A stretch of 64,000 bases of DNA from Viridibacterium curvum (GCF_039544165.1 NZ_BAABLD010000002.1:124001-188000); one strand, 5' to 3'. Counted from the stretch's first letter, positions 25,344 through 33,228 are shown. Notes: generated by a model not told the origin, from the sequence alone. Numbers and translations: made by a program.

Positions 25344-25375
25344 ACGGGGTCGGCTATCCAGCCGGCCCCGTTTTG
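25344..25375 (+). terminator. Intrinsic terminator after the BNR lipoprotein
   Basis: ACGGGGTCGGCT pairs with AGCCGGCCCCGT, with one G-U pair and a 4-nt loop, followed by a T run. It lies 24 nt after the stop codon. Confidence 0.9.
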
Positions 25376-25414
25376 TATGGGGGGCTGGCATGACCAAATC
25401 AGAACGTAGCTACC

Positions 25415-25442
25415 AAAAAAAACCCCGCCGGGTGGCGGGGTT
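25415..25442 (-). terminator. Minus-strand intrinsic terminator of the candidate sRNA
   Basis: Stem AACCCCGCC (25421-25429) with GGCGGGGTT (25434-25442) and loop GGGT. The run of eight A on the plus strand (25415-25422) becomes the U tract on the minus strand. On the plus strand no T tract follows, so it is oriented for minus transcription, although no minus-strand gene is annotated upstream. Confidence 0.8.
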
Positions 25443-25541
25443 GGTCTTGGACCAAGAGACAGCTTCGCAAAATCGGGTTGCCGCCCACGCCAGCCGTAAA
25501 TTTTTGTAGTTTCGACAGGCGTTGGTACCGGTAACAAAATA
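25415..25541 (-). ncRNA. Candidate small RNA under twin TACCGGTA operators
   Basis: On the minus strand a -35 TTGACT (25577-25572), an 18-nt spacer and CAGAAT (25553-25548) predict a start near 25541. About 100 nt downstream, GGCGGGG and CCCCGCC form a perfect terminator hairpin with eight T residues on this strand (25442-25415). No gene with a convincing ribosome site lies between. The result is a discrete transcription unit of about 127 nt. The same promoter and operator layout precedes pectate lyase copy 2. Existence of the RNA is inference. Confidence 0.5.
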
Positions 25542-25577
25542 TTCCGCATTCTGAGTTTTGATACCGGTAACAGTCAA
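25523..25577 (-). promoter_or_regulatory. Twin palindromic operators and -35 box of the candidate sRNA
   Basis: TGGTACCGGTAACA (25523-25536) and TGATACCGGTAACA (25559-25572) share the core TACCGGTA with centres 36 bp apart. The second adjoins the minus-strand -35 TTGACT, so it fills the promoter spacer, while the first lies just past the predicted start. The odd-even symmetry with a central CG is typical of LacI-family operators. Confidence 0.65.
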
Positions 25578-25663
25578 GTGTTTTCGTCACATTTCACGGT
25601 GGAGTGGGGAGCGACTGCATCATCGCGCCGCAGCAAGAATGGGGGTGTTTTTGAATCACCCGC

Positions 25664-25693
25664 TTGGCTTCGCAAAAATAATTCGATATTATT
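25664..25693 (+). promoter_or_regulatory. arsR promoter and ArsR operator
   Basis: TTGGCT (25664-25669), 17 nt and TATTAT (25687-25692) form a good promoter, which would start very near the arsR ATG. An overlapping alternative is TTGAAT (25651-25656) with AAAAAT (25674-25679). The inverted repeat AATAAT-N5-ATTATT (25677-25693) covers the -10 region and matches the AT-rich dyads bound by ArsR/SmtB repressors. Confidence 0.65.
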
Positions 25694-25699
25694 GGAAAT

Positions 25700-26038
25700 A
25701 TGGAATCAATTGATGCAACCAATCAGTTGGCAGCCTTGGCGCAAGAGAGCCGGCTGGCCGTGTTCCGCCTGCTTGTGCAGCACGGGGAGGCTGGGCTGAC
25801 GGTGGGGCGGATTGCCGAATCGCTGGGGCTGGCCAATGCAACCCTGTCTTTCCATTTGAAGACGCTGGCGCAGGCGGGCTTGATCCTGCCGCGTCAGGAA
25901 GGGCGCTTCATTTATTACGTAGCGAACTACGCGCAGATGAATGCCTTGATCGCTTTCCTGACCGAGAACTGTTGCGCCGGCGAGCCCTGCGGTGTCAACG
26001 CCACGTCCAACCGCTGTTGTCCGGAGAACACGCTATGA
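25700..26038 (+). CDS. arsR: ArsR family arsenical-responsive repressor
   Basis: Protein of 112 aa. The winged helix-turn-helix is LTVGRIAESLGLANATLSFHLKTL. Unlike the E. coli type, no ELCVC-like motif sits in the DNA-binding helix; cysteines are C-terminal (C91, C92, C97, C106, C107), as in the Acidithiobacillus-type sensors that bind As(III) with a C-terminal Cys trio. No Shine-Dalgarno precedes ATG 25700 and one predicted start is nearly at the ATG, so the mRNA may be leaderless. Its stop overlaps the next gene (ATGA). Confidence 0.92.
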   Translation: MESIDATNQLAALAQESRLAVFRLLVQHGEAGLTVGRIAESLGLANATLSFHLKTLAQAGLILPRQEGRFIYYVANYAQMNALIAFLTENCCAGEPCGVNATSNRCCPENTL

Positions 26039-26532
26039 AGCGCTTCCACATACACGTATCAGTGGCCGATCTGACTGCCAGCGTCCGTTTTTATTCCTCC
26101 TTGTTCGGCCGCGAACCGGCATTGCTCAAGGCTGATTACGCCAAATGGATGCTCGAGGATCCGCGAATCAACTTCGCGATTTCGCAGCGCGGGGCCGCCG
26201 TAGGACTTGATCACCTTGGGATTCAGGTGGACAGCGCGGAAGAACTCGCCGCCTTGCAAGTGCAGTTCCAGTCAGCGGATTCGGGCGCGGTGAGCGAGAG
26301 CGGTACGGCCTGTTGCTACGCGGAGTCCGACAAGCATTGGGCGCAGGATCCTGACGGTATCGCCTGGGAGGCCTATCACACACTGGCGAGCATCCCCACG
26401 TTCAATCGCGCCGAGAGCACGTCTACATCGGCTGCTTGCTGTGCACCGAAGGCTACGTCTCAGACCGTGCCAATCGCCGCGATCAAGACCACATCGCAAA
26501 ACCACTGCGCACCCGGTGGCGGATGCTGCTGA
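26035..26532 (+). CDS. arsI: ArsI/CadI-like vicinal-oxygen-chelate protein (C-As lyase family)
   Basis: Protein of 165 aa with the glyoxalase/dioxygenase fold: MKRFHIHVSVADL, GLDHLGIQVDS and DPDGIAWEAYHT supply the metal ligands (N-terminal His, His60, Glu112). The vicinal Cys pair in ESGTACCYAESDKHW (C93, C94) is the ArsI signature for binding methylarsenite before the C-As bond is cleaved; CadI-type proteins are the alternative. The tail adds further cysteines (AACCAPK, NHCAPGGGCC), possibly metal-sequestering. ATG 26035 overlaps the arsR stop and follows CGGAGA. Confidence 0.85.
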   Translation: MKRFHIHVSVADLTASVRFYSSLFGREPALLKADYAKWMLEDPRINFAISQRGAAVGLDHLGIQVDSAEELAALQVQFQSADSGAVSESGTACCYAESDKHWAQDPDGIAWEAYHTLASIPTFNRAESTSTSAACCAPKATSQTVPIAAIKTTSQNHCAPGGGCC

Positions 26533-26586
26533 CCTGTTCCTTAATGAGCCATAACGTCGAATTCATTACGCCGAAGCCATAACGAC

Positions 26587-27078
26587 ATGACTACCCACGT
26601 TCTCATTCTCTGCACCCACAACTCCGCTCGCAGCGTGCTCTCCGAAGGCATGCTCAATCATCTCGCACAGAAGCTTGGCAAAGACGTCCGCGCCCACAGC
26701 GCAGGCAGTGCGCCGAGTGGACGCATCAATCCTTTTGCCATCGAGGCGCTGAACCGTGCCGGCGTCGATACGTCCAGCTATCGCAGCAAGAGCTGGGATG
26801 AGTTCTCGCAGCCGGATGCGCCGCAGATGCGCATCGTCATTACGGTTTGCGACAACGCAGCTAACGAGGTTTGCCCGATCTGGCCGGGCAGTCCGGTGAA
26901 GATGCATTGGGGCTATCCTGATCCTTCGAATGCCGAAGGAGAGGACGCCAAGCGTCAAGCCTTCGAGATCACGCGGCAGGCAATCGGCTATCGCATGTTG
27001 CAACTGTTGGCGTTACCGCTCGACACGATGAGCAATGCCGAGTTGCAGGCTGCGCTGACGCAGATCGCAAAGAGCTGA
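26587..27078 (+). CDS. arsC: Arsenate reductase, low-molecular-weight phosphatase-like
   Basis: Protein of 163 aa. The P-loop CTHNSARS (C9 to R15) is the CX5R active site of thioredoxin- or glutaredoxin-coupled ArsC related to tyrosine phosphatases. A further cysteine pair (VCDNAANEVCPIWPG) and DPSNAEGED with the general acid match that family. It reduces arsenate to arsenite in the cytoplasm. It lies 54 nt after arsI and 2 nt before the aquaporin gene. Confidence 0.95.
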   Translation: MTTHVLILCTHNSARSVLSEGMLNHLAQKLGKDVRAHSAGSAPSGRINPFAIEALNRAGVDTSSYRSKSWDEFSQPDAPQMRIVITVCDNAANEVCPIWPGSPVKMHWGYPDPSNAEGEDAKRQAFEITRQAIGYRMLQLLALPLDTMSNAELQAALTQIAKS

Positions 27079-27080
27079 CC

Positions 27081-27752
27081 GTGCAAGAGGCACGCAAACT
27101 CCTTGCCGAATTGCTCGGCACAATGCTCCTGCTCTGCGTCGTGATCGGCTCCGGGATCATGGCTGAACGCCTGGCGGCAGGCAACGTGGCTGTTGCCTTG
27201 CTGGCCAACACACTCGCGACGGTAGGTGGGCTCTATATCCTGATTGAGGTGTTTGGTCCCATCAGCGGCGCACATTTCAATCCCGCAGTCAGCGCGGTGA
27301 TGGCGGTGCGCGGTGAATTGCATGGCCGCAGTTTGCTGCCTTACGTTAGTGCGCAGCTTTTGGGTGCCGTGTTGGGGGCCTGGCTGGCGCATGCGATGTT
27401 CGACATGACAATCCTGCAGTGGTCGACCAAGCTGCGTGACGGCACTGGGCAGTGGATTGCCGAGGCGGTAGCCACCGCGGGTTTGCTCCTGGTGATCCTG
27501 CGTGCGCCGCCGGGGCGTGCCTCCGCCATGGTGGCGGCATATATCGGCGCGGCTTACTGGTTTACAGCCTCTACGTCGTTTGCCAATCCGGCGGCGGCTT
27601 TCGGACGCATGTTCAGCAATAGCTTCGCGGGCATTGCGCCACAGAGTGTCCCCGGCTTCGTACTGGCACAGTTAGCGGGTGCTGTGACGGGCTTGCTGAT
27701 TCATGAGGCTTTGTGCGCGCGGAAGCCGACAGGTCTGACGGATCCCCAATGA
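27081..27752 (+). CDS. aqpS: MIP-family channel of the ars operon (AqpS-like)
   Basis: Protein of 223 aa with six hydrophobic segments and the two NPA boxes of aquaglyceroporins (HFNPAVS, N67-A69; FANPAAAFGR, N169-A171). In Sinorhizobium meliloti an aquaglyceroporin next to arsC lets arsenite made from arsenate leave down its gradient. The gene order here and the absence of arsB or ACR3 suggest the same role. GTG 27081 lies 2 nt after the arsC stop. The symbol is by analogy. Confidence 0.82.
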   Translation: MQEARKLLAELLGTMLLLCVVIGSGIMAERLAAGNVAVALLANTLATVGGLYILIEVFGPISGAHFNPAVSAVMAVRGELHGRSLLPYVSAQLLGAVLGAWLAHAMFDMTILQWSTKLRDGTGQWIAEAVATAGLLLVILRAPPGRASAMVAAYIGAAYWFTASTSFANPAAAFGRMFSNSFAGIAPQSVPGFVLAQLAGAVTGLLIHEALCARKPTGLTDPQ

Positions 27753-27782
27753 AAAAGCCCCTTGCCGGTGGGCAAGGGGCTT
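27753..27782 (-). terminator. Bidirectional terminator between aqpS and pectate lyase copy 2
   Basis: AAGCCCCTTGCC and GGCAAGGGGCTT form a perfect 12-bp stem around GGTG (27755-27782). The A run before it gives a U tract on the minus strand, so it chiefly terminates the pectate lyase transcript. Confidence 0.9.
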
Positions 27783-27801
27783 CGACAACTGGTCGGATGG
27801 A

Positions 27802-28497
27802 TCAGTTGTAGGTGATGTCGGACTTGCTGACGTCGCAGTTGGCGGTGTTCCACTTTTCGCCGATCCTTGGCGACTCAGAGCCTTTTTGCACACCCGTGTA
27901 CGCCACGCAGACAGCCGTTCCGGTCTTGACCGTCAGCGTACGGATCGTGGCCTTGTCGCCAAAGTTGCTGTTGAGGCCAATCGCGTCGCCCGAGGAGGGC
28001 TTGGTGGTGATCTTCGTGCTGCTGACCTGCATGTAGCGCGGGCCTCCGTTGTTCGAGCAGTTGCCGCATGAGCGGTACAGCTTGCCGATGGTGGTGGCGG
28101 TGAACCCGCTGATGGAGATCTTGCTGCCGATACCGTTGTGCTGGAAGACCTTGTCCGAAGCATTGGCTGCAGAGCCGCCTGTCACCGTCATGGTCTTGCC
28201 CGAGCCGCCCTTCATGGTGGCAGCATCTTCACAGACGTCTGGCCACTTCACGTTCGACAGGGTGCAGTTGCCGGCACAGTGCACGCCGTCAGCGGCAGCA
28301 CCAGCCTTGATCACGACGTTCTTCAGCGTGGCGCCATCGGTCAGGTAGAACACCGGAGCCTGGCTCTCGGATTGGCCGTCGCACGAGGTGCCGACGGTGG
28401 CGCCGCCGTAGTCCTTGGTGCCGGTGATGGTCGTGGTGGCCGAAGCGCTGGCCATGGAGGCGGTAAGGCAAAGGCCCAGAAGCAGTTTGCTGTACAT
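27802..28497 (-). CDS. Secreted pectate lyase, PL3 family (copy 2)
   Basis: Protein of 231 aa. A signal peptide (MYSKLLLGLCLTASMASASA) precedes a Cys-rich PL3 domain: DGATLKNVVIKAGAAADGVHC, KWPDVCEDAATMKGGSGKT, KVFQHNG, LYRSCGNCSNNGGPRY and NFGDKATIRT. Predicted to cleave de-esterified pectin extracellularly with calcium. AAAGGAG 10 nt upstream sets the start. Twin TACCGGTA palindromes lie in its promoter. It is a close duplicate of copy 3 (33229-33918), with a stretch of about 35 identical bases in the EDAATMKGGSGKT region. Confidence 0.93.
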   Translation of the reverse strand: MYSKLLLGLCLTASMASASATTTITGTKDYGGATVGTSCDGQSESQAPVFYLTDGATLKNVVIKAGAAADGVHCAGNCTLSNVKWPDVCEDAATMKGGSGKTMTVTGGSAANASDKVFQHNGIGSKISISGFTATTIGKLYRSCGNCSNNGGPRYMQVSSTKITTKPSSGDAIGLNSNFGDKATIRTLTVKTGTAVCVAYTGVQKGSESPRIGEKWNTANCDVSKSDITYN

Positions 28498-28564
28498 CGT
28501 TTGTCTCCTTTATCAGGTGTTGTGCTGCATGTGTCGTTTGCTGCAGTCATCACTGGTTAATGTT

Positions 28565-28616
28565 TGTTACCGGTAACCAGCGGCGCGAGTTTGTTATTGA
28601 TACCGGTATCAGTCAA
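28565..28616 (-). promoter_or_regulatory. Pectate lyase promoter with twin palindromic operators
   Basis: TGATACCGGTATCA (28598-28611) is a perfect 14-bp palindrome next to a minus-strand -35 TTGACT (28616-28611). TGTTACCGGTAACC (28565-28578) has its centre 33 bp away, just past the predicted start. A weak -10 (CAAACT) follows a 17-nt spacer. Binding at both sites would block transcription of the pectate lyase at 27802-28497. The sequence TGATACCGGTAWCAGTCAAG is shared with 25559-25578. Confidence 0.7.
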
Positions 28617-28868
28617 GCGGTTGTCGGGAATTCAGGCGAAATTTCCATATTGCGACTGCGTCAGGAGCGGGACTGGTGAGGGCGTATTTTTTTGATCGAT
28701 CAGTTGCTTACGGCGTACTGCATTGCAGAACAAAAAGTCTGCTGACTGACGAACGTTTGATATGGGAACGCCGGATCCGGTGGCACTGCGAATAGGGAAT
28801 AGAGGCAAAACCAACCCGCGAGCCGGCGTGGCTCGCCCGACGCCGCCGCGCGCGTGACCCGAAACGAA
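28617..28868. other. Intergenic stretch with possible terminator
   Basis: Lies between the pectate lyase promoter and the end of the TPR gene. GCGAGCC (28818-28824) and GGCTCGC (28830-28836) form a hairpin that could end TPR transcription on the minus strand, although its T-rich tail is interrupted. A TGATCGATCA palindrome sits at 28693-28702. No gene is supported. Confidence 0.35.
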
Positions 28869-30659
28869 TCAGGCGTGGTGGGGAAGATCCGCCAGCGCAG
28901 CGCTGACCTGGGCGAATACGGCATCCCAGGCGCCGGGAGCCGGTTGCCGGAACAGGCGGGCGCCGGGATACCAGGGGCTGTCATTGCGTTGAAGCTGCCA
29001 ACGCCAGTCGGGGGCAAAGGGCAGCAGGATCCAGGTCGGTATCCCGATTGCGCCGGCGAGGTGTGCGACCGAAGTGTCAACGCTGATGAGCAGGTCGCAA
29101 TGGCTGAGCGCTGCTGCGGTGTCGCAGAAATCGTGTAGATCCTTGCGCAGGTCAAGGATGCTGAGGTCGTTCAGCACAGCTTCGTCGCTGGCACGTAGAT
29201 CCTTCTGCATCAGGATCAGTTGGCGACCTTCTCCCGCCAGTGCACCAAAGCGGGCAAGGGCTACGGAGCGGTTGTGATCGTTGGCGAGTCGCGGGTTGCC
29301 CGAGCAGCACAGGCCAATGCGCAAGGGTGCGGCGGGCAGCCGTGGCAGCCAGTCGGCGCGCTCGCACTCTGTCGCGGCAAGGTAGCGGGTGGCAAAAGGC
29401 AAGGCGTCTGGCGTCAATGCCAGGCGCGCCGGCAGACTCAGCAAAGGGCAATGGAAGTCGGCCGCTGGTGCGGTGTCACCGCGCGCGAACACCGTGATCT
29501 GTGGCAGGCGTGACAGTAGTCGTTTCAGCGCAGGCTGCACTTCGAACGTGACCCGCGCACCGCGTTCGACCAGCCCTTGTAAGAGGCGGCAGAACTGCAA
29601 GGTGTCGCCCAGCCCTTGCTCTGCCCACACGATGATGTGCCGGTCCGTCAGCGCCTGCTTGCCAGTCCATTCCGGGCAGTCGAAGTGTCGGCGCGCTTCC
29701 GCATGCTTGAGCCGCCAGCGCCATTCGTAATGCTGAAAGCCGGCGGTGAAGTCGCCCAGCAAAAGCTGAGATAGCGCTGTATTCCAGTTGGCGTCTGCAT
29801 GCGCGGGCTGCAGTTGTAATGCCAGTGCATAGTCTTGCAGGGCTTCGATATGGCGGTTCTGCGCGCCAAGGTTGTTGCCGCGGTTGTAGCGCGCTTCGGC
29901 GTAGTTCGGGTCGATGGCCAGGGCGGCATCGTAGGACTGTTGTGCTTCGTCGAAGCGCAGTAGATCCTTGAACACATTGCCGCGATTGTTCAATGCTTCG
30001 GCGTAACGCGGGCGGCTGGCAAGGGCTTGCGCATAGCTGTCCAGCGCGGCGCTGTAGTCCTTGCGGGCGGCGAGTGCGAGGCCGCGATTGTTAAGCGCTT
30101 CCGCGTACCCGGGCCGTTGCTGCAGGGCCTGATCGAGCGCTGCTATGGCTTCGTCGTAGCGCTCCAGCGCGCGCAAGGCATTGCCGAGGTTGTTGAGGGC
30201 CTCGGGGAAAACGGGTTGGTATTGCAGTGCCTTGCGGTAGGCAGCGGCTGCTTCTTCGTGGCGGTCCAGCGCAGCCAGCGCCACACCGCGGTTGGTGTGG
30301 GCCGCAGGTTGGCGCGGTTCCAGGGCCAGCGCGCGGTCAAGGCGCTGCAGGGCATCGGCATGACGCTTGAGACGCAACAGTCCGTTGGCGAGATTGGTCA
30401 GCGCATCGGCCGACTCGCGCTGTTGCAGCGCGCGCTCGATGAGTGCGACGCCGCTCTCGGCGCGGTTGCTCTGCATGTGCAACACGCCGCAGAAGTGCAG
30501 CGCATCGAAGTGCGTGGCTTGCTGCTGCAGGATGTGCGTGTAGATCTGCTCCGCCTGTGCCAGCTGGCCTTGCTGATGCGCCCCGAGTGCCTGAGCCAGC
30601 AGCGGTGCGAGCGGATCAGGGCGCTGCCCTGCATTCTTGTGCTTGCCAGACTTTTTCAT
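28869..30659 (-). CDS. TPR-repeat protein with C-terminal glycosyltransferase-like domain (shorter copy)
   Basis: Protein of 596 aa. Residues about 20-310 contain roughly eight tetratricopeptide repeats (for example PEALNNLGNALRALERYDEA, YAEALNNRGNVFKDLLRFDEA). The C-terminal part from IIVWAEQGLGDTLQFCRLL to PTWILLPFAPDWRW resembles a GT-B glycosyltransferase of the heptosyltransferase or TPR-linked O-glycosylation type, including GLCCSGNPRLANDHNRS and DTSVAHLAGAIG. Such proteins often modify surface proteins or polysaccharides; the acceptor is unknown. Its ATG overlaps the stop of the longer paralogue upstream by 4 nt. Confidence 0.85.
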   Translation of the reverse strand: MKKSGKHKNAGQRPDPLAPLLAQALGAHQQGQLAQAEQIYTHILQQQATHFDALHFCGVLHMQSNRAESGVALIERALQQRESADALTNLANGLLRLKRHADALQRLDRALALEPRQPAAHTNRGVALAALDRHEEAAAAYRKALQYQPVFPEALNNLGNALRALERYDEAIAALDQALQQRPGYAEALNNRGLALAARKDYSAALDSYAQALASRPRYAEALNNRGNVFKDLLRFDEAQQSYDAALAIDPNYAEARYNRGNNLGAQNRHIEALQDYALALQLQPAHADANWNTALSQLLLGDFTAGFQHYEWRWRLKHAEARRHFDCPEWTGKQALTDRHIIVWAEQGLGDTLQFCRLLQGLVERGARVTFEVQPALKRLLSRLPQITVFARGDTAPAADFHCPLLSLPARLALTPDALPFATRYLAATECERADWLPRLPAAPLRIGLCCSGNPRLANDHNRSVALARFGALAGEGRQLILMQKDLRASDEAVLNDLSILDLRKDLHDFCDTAAALSHCDLLISVDTSVAHLAGAIGIPTWILLPFAPDWRWQLQRNDSPWYPGARLFRQPAPGAWDAVFAQVSAALADLPHHA

Positions 30660-33079
30660 GCCTTGATGAAGCTATCCAGATGCCTGCCGACCGTGGCGAT
30701 CAGACCATCCCAATCGCCGGGCGCACTTTGTCTGAACAGGCGCGCCGTGGGATACCAGGGACTATCGCTACGATCCAGAAGGTAGCGCCAGTCAGCGGCG
30801 TAAGACAGCATGATCCAGGTTGGCCGGCCTAGCGCACCCGCAAGGTGGGCCACAGAAGTGTCGACGGTGAGTATCAGATCGAGGTTCTGCATGACCGCAG
30901 CCGTTTCGGCGAAGTCGGTCAGTTGTGGGCGCAGGTCGTGAACTTCCGGATGCGCCAGCAGCCAGGCCTCGTCTTCAGCACGCAGGTCTTTCTGCACGAT
31001 GAAGAACTGTGCCTCGGTGCCGAGTAGGGGCGCGATGCGTGCCAGCGAAGCTGAGCGGTTGTGGTCGTTTGACTGGCGCGGGTTGCCGGAGACGCACAGA
31101 CCGATTTTCTTCTGTGCAATGGTGCGAAAGGTTTCACGCCAGGCGTCGATGCGCTCGGGTGGCGCTGCGAGGTGCGATTCGGTGCGCGACAGGTTTTCCA
31201 GCGTGACGCCCAATACGGCAGGTACGCTCATCAGTGGGCAGTGATAGTCCGTCGCAGGCAGCGGACCATCTTTCGCCACGACCTCATGCGCGCCAGCTTG
31301 CGAACGCAGCAAGGTGATGAGGGGCGGCTGCACGGCGAGGATCACGCGTGCGCCCTGCGCGGCGAGGTCGGCGGCAAAGCGGCAGGTCAGCAGGGTGTCA
31401 CCGAAGCCCTGTTCGGACCACAGCAGGATGCTTCTGCCGGACAGCGACTCGCCTTGCCAGCGTGGGCAGTCCAGCGCCAGCGGGACTTCGGCCGTGGCGT
31501 GTTGCCAGCGCCATTCGTAGCGCGGGAAGCCAGCTACCCAGTCGCCACGCACCAGTTCCACGACGCTGCGGTTGAGCTGGGCCCCGGGGTGCTGCGGATC
31601 GCAGTCCAGCGTGCGGGCGTAGTGCTTCAGCGCGTCGTCGTAACGGTTCAGCAGGGCGGCTGTAACGCCTGCATTGTTGTGGGCGCTGGCATAGTCGGGC
31701 TGGATGGCGATGGCGCGATCGTAGCTCGTGAACGCCTCGTCATAGCGCCTGAGCGCTGCCAATACATTGCCGCGATTGCTCCAGGCGTCGACGTCGTCCG
31801 GGTGTTGTGCGAGCAAGGTATCGAAAGCGGTCAATGCTTCGTCGAAGCGTGCCAGATGCGTCAGTGCCAGGCCGAGGTTGTTGCGCGCAGCGGCGTGATC
31901 CGGGTGCCTGTCGAGCACGTTCTGTGTCAGCGCGAGCGCCTCTTCGGGGCGGCGCAGATTGAGCAGGGTGCTGGCGGCGTTGTTCAGCGCGTCCAGGTAG
32001 TGAGGGCGTAGCTTGACGGCGCGGTCAAAGCAAAGCACGGCTTCCTGATAACGGCGCAGCGCGCTCAGGGTGTTGCCCCGATTGTTGAGGCCTTCCGCGT
32101 AGTCTGGCTGGAGAGACAGTGCTGCATCGTAGCTGGCGAGTGCAGCTTCATACTGGCGGAGAGCTGCCTGGGTCAGTCCGCGATTGTTGAGCGCAGCAGC
32201 GTAGTCGGGGCGAAGATCGAGGGCTGTGGCGAACGCCGCCAGCGCTTCGTCCGGACGCTTGAGATTGCGCAGCACATTGCCGCGGTTGTTATGTGCTTCG
32301 GGGTATTGCGGGCGCAGGGTCAGTGCACGGTCAAAACTCTGGAGCGCCGCTTCCAGCTGCCCCATGTCCTGCAGGGTATTGCCGCGGTTGTTCAAGGCTT
32401 CGGCGAAGTCTGGATGCAAGGCGAGCGCTGCGTCGTATCGCTGCAGGGCTTCCTCATGCTTGCCAGCTGCGGCAAGCGTGAGCCCGAGATTATTGAGTGC
32501 CGAAGCGAAGCGGGGGTTGATGGCAAGTGCTGACTCGAAAGCCTTGCAGGCTTCCTCAAACTGCCCCAGCGCGCGGAGTGCATTGCCACGGCCATTCCAG
32601 GCCTCGATGTTGCGTGGCTCGATCTGTAATGCCGCATCGTATGCCGATACGGCTTCATCTAAGCGCCGCAGCCCTGCCAGGGCCAAGCCAAGGTTGTAAC
32701 AGGTGTTCGCGTTGCCCGGTTGCAGCCGCAAAGCCTGGTCGAAACTCTCGATGGCCTCGGCGAATTGCTTGAGCTGGATCTGGCCATTACCAAGGTTCGT
32801 CCAGGCATCAGCCGAGTTGCTATGTTGCGCAATCGCGCGCTGAATGAGTTCGATGCCGCGAGGTGTTTGCCCCATCTGCATGTGGGCGACACCGAGCATG
32901 TGCAGGGCGTCGAAGTGCTTCGGATTGCGAGAGATGATGTAGTCGTAGAGCTTTTGCGCTTCCGCCAGATTGCCTTGCTGGTGAAATGCGAGCGCTCGCT
33001 GCAGAAAGGCTGCAAGAGGGTCTTGCTGCGCGCCAGCTCTGGTCATTTGATGGCTGCGTTTCTTCATGGGGATCATCAC
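30656..33079 (-). CDS. TPR-repeat protein with C-terminal glycosyltransferase-like domain (longer copy)
   Basis: Protein of 807 aa, paralogous to the following gene but with about fourteen TPRs (residues about 20-510), several nearly identical (YAEGLNNRGNTLSALRRYQEA, YPEAHNNRGNVLRNLKRPDEA). The C-terminal domain (ILLWSEQGFGDTLLTCRFA, GLCVSGNPRQSNDHNRS, DTSVAHLAGALGRPTW) matches the GT-B-like module of its partner. The extra repeats suggest internal TPR amplification. ATG 33079 lacks a clear ribosome site; ATG 33067 is an alternative. The pair forms a coupled operon between two duplicated pectate lyase genes. Confidence 0.85.
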   Translation of the reverse strand: MMIPMKKRSHQMTRAGAQQDPLAAFLQRALAFHQQGNLAEAQKLYDYIISRNPKHFDALHMLGVAHMQMGQTPRGIELIQRAIAQHSNSADAWTNLGNGQIQLKQFAEAIESFDQALRLQPGNANTCYNLGLALAGLRRLDEAVSAYDAALQIEPRNIEAWNGRGNALRALGQFEEACKAFESALAINPRFASALNNLGLTLAAAGKHEEALQRYDAALALHPDFAEALNNRGNTLQDMGQLEAALQSFDRALTLRPQYPEAHNNRGNVLRNLKRPDEALAAFATALDLRPDYAAALNNRGLTQAALRQYEAALASYDAALSLQPDYAEGLNNRGNTLSALRRYQEAVLCFDRAVKLRPHYLDALNNAASTLLNLRRPEEALALTQNVLDRHPDHAAARNNLGLALTHLARFDEALTAFDTLLAQHPDDVDAWSNRGNVLAALRRYDEAFTSYDRAIAIQPDYASAHNNAGVTAALLNRYDDALKHYARTLDCDPQHPGAQLNRSVVELVRGDWVAGFPRYEWRWQHATAEVPLALDCPRWQGESLSGRSILLWSEQGFGDTLLTCRFAADLAAQGARVILAVQPPLITLLRSQAGAHEVVAKDGPLPATDYHCPLMSVPAVLGVTLENLSRTESHLAAPPERIDAWRETFRTIAQKKIGLCVSGNPRQSNDHNRSASLARIAPLLGTEAQFFIVQKDLRAEDEAWLLAHPEVHDLRPQLTDFAETAAVMQNLDLILTVDTSVAHLAGALGRPTWIMLSYAADWRYLLDRSDSPWYPTARLFRQSAPGDWDGLIATVGRHLDSFIKA

Positions 33080-33165
33080 AACCGGTTGAGAGGAAGGGAC
33101 GATAGCAAAAGATGGGGGACCGAAATGCTGTGCGGGAGGTTATGGCAGCCTTCTGATCCGGCATT

Positions 33166-33196
33166 AAAAAGCCCCTGGCTCGTGAGAGCCAGGGGC
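33166..33196 (-). terminator. Intrinsic terminator of pectate lyase copy 3
   Basis: GCCCCTGGCT (33171-33180) and AGCCAGGGGC (33187-33196) form a perfect 10-bp stem with a 6-nt loop. The five A residues at 33166-33170 make a U tract on the minus strand. Confidence 0.92.
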
Positions 33197-33228
33197 CAGC
33201 AACACAGGATGAAGCAGTAAGGCGGGTA

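Noticed and set aside
25265..25549. Minus-strand ORF of 94 aa across the sRNA region
   Set aside because: It has no ribosome site, starts inside the predicted promoter, runs through two terminators and into the antisense of the BNR gene, and shows no recognisable family.
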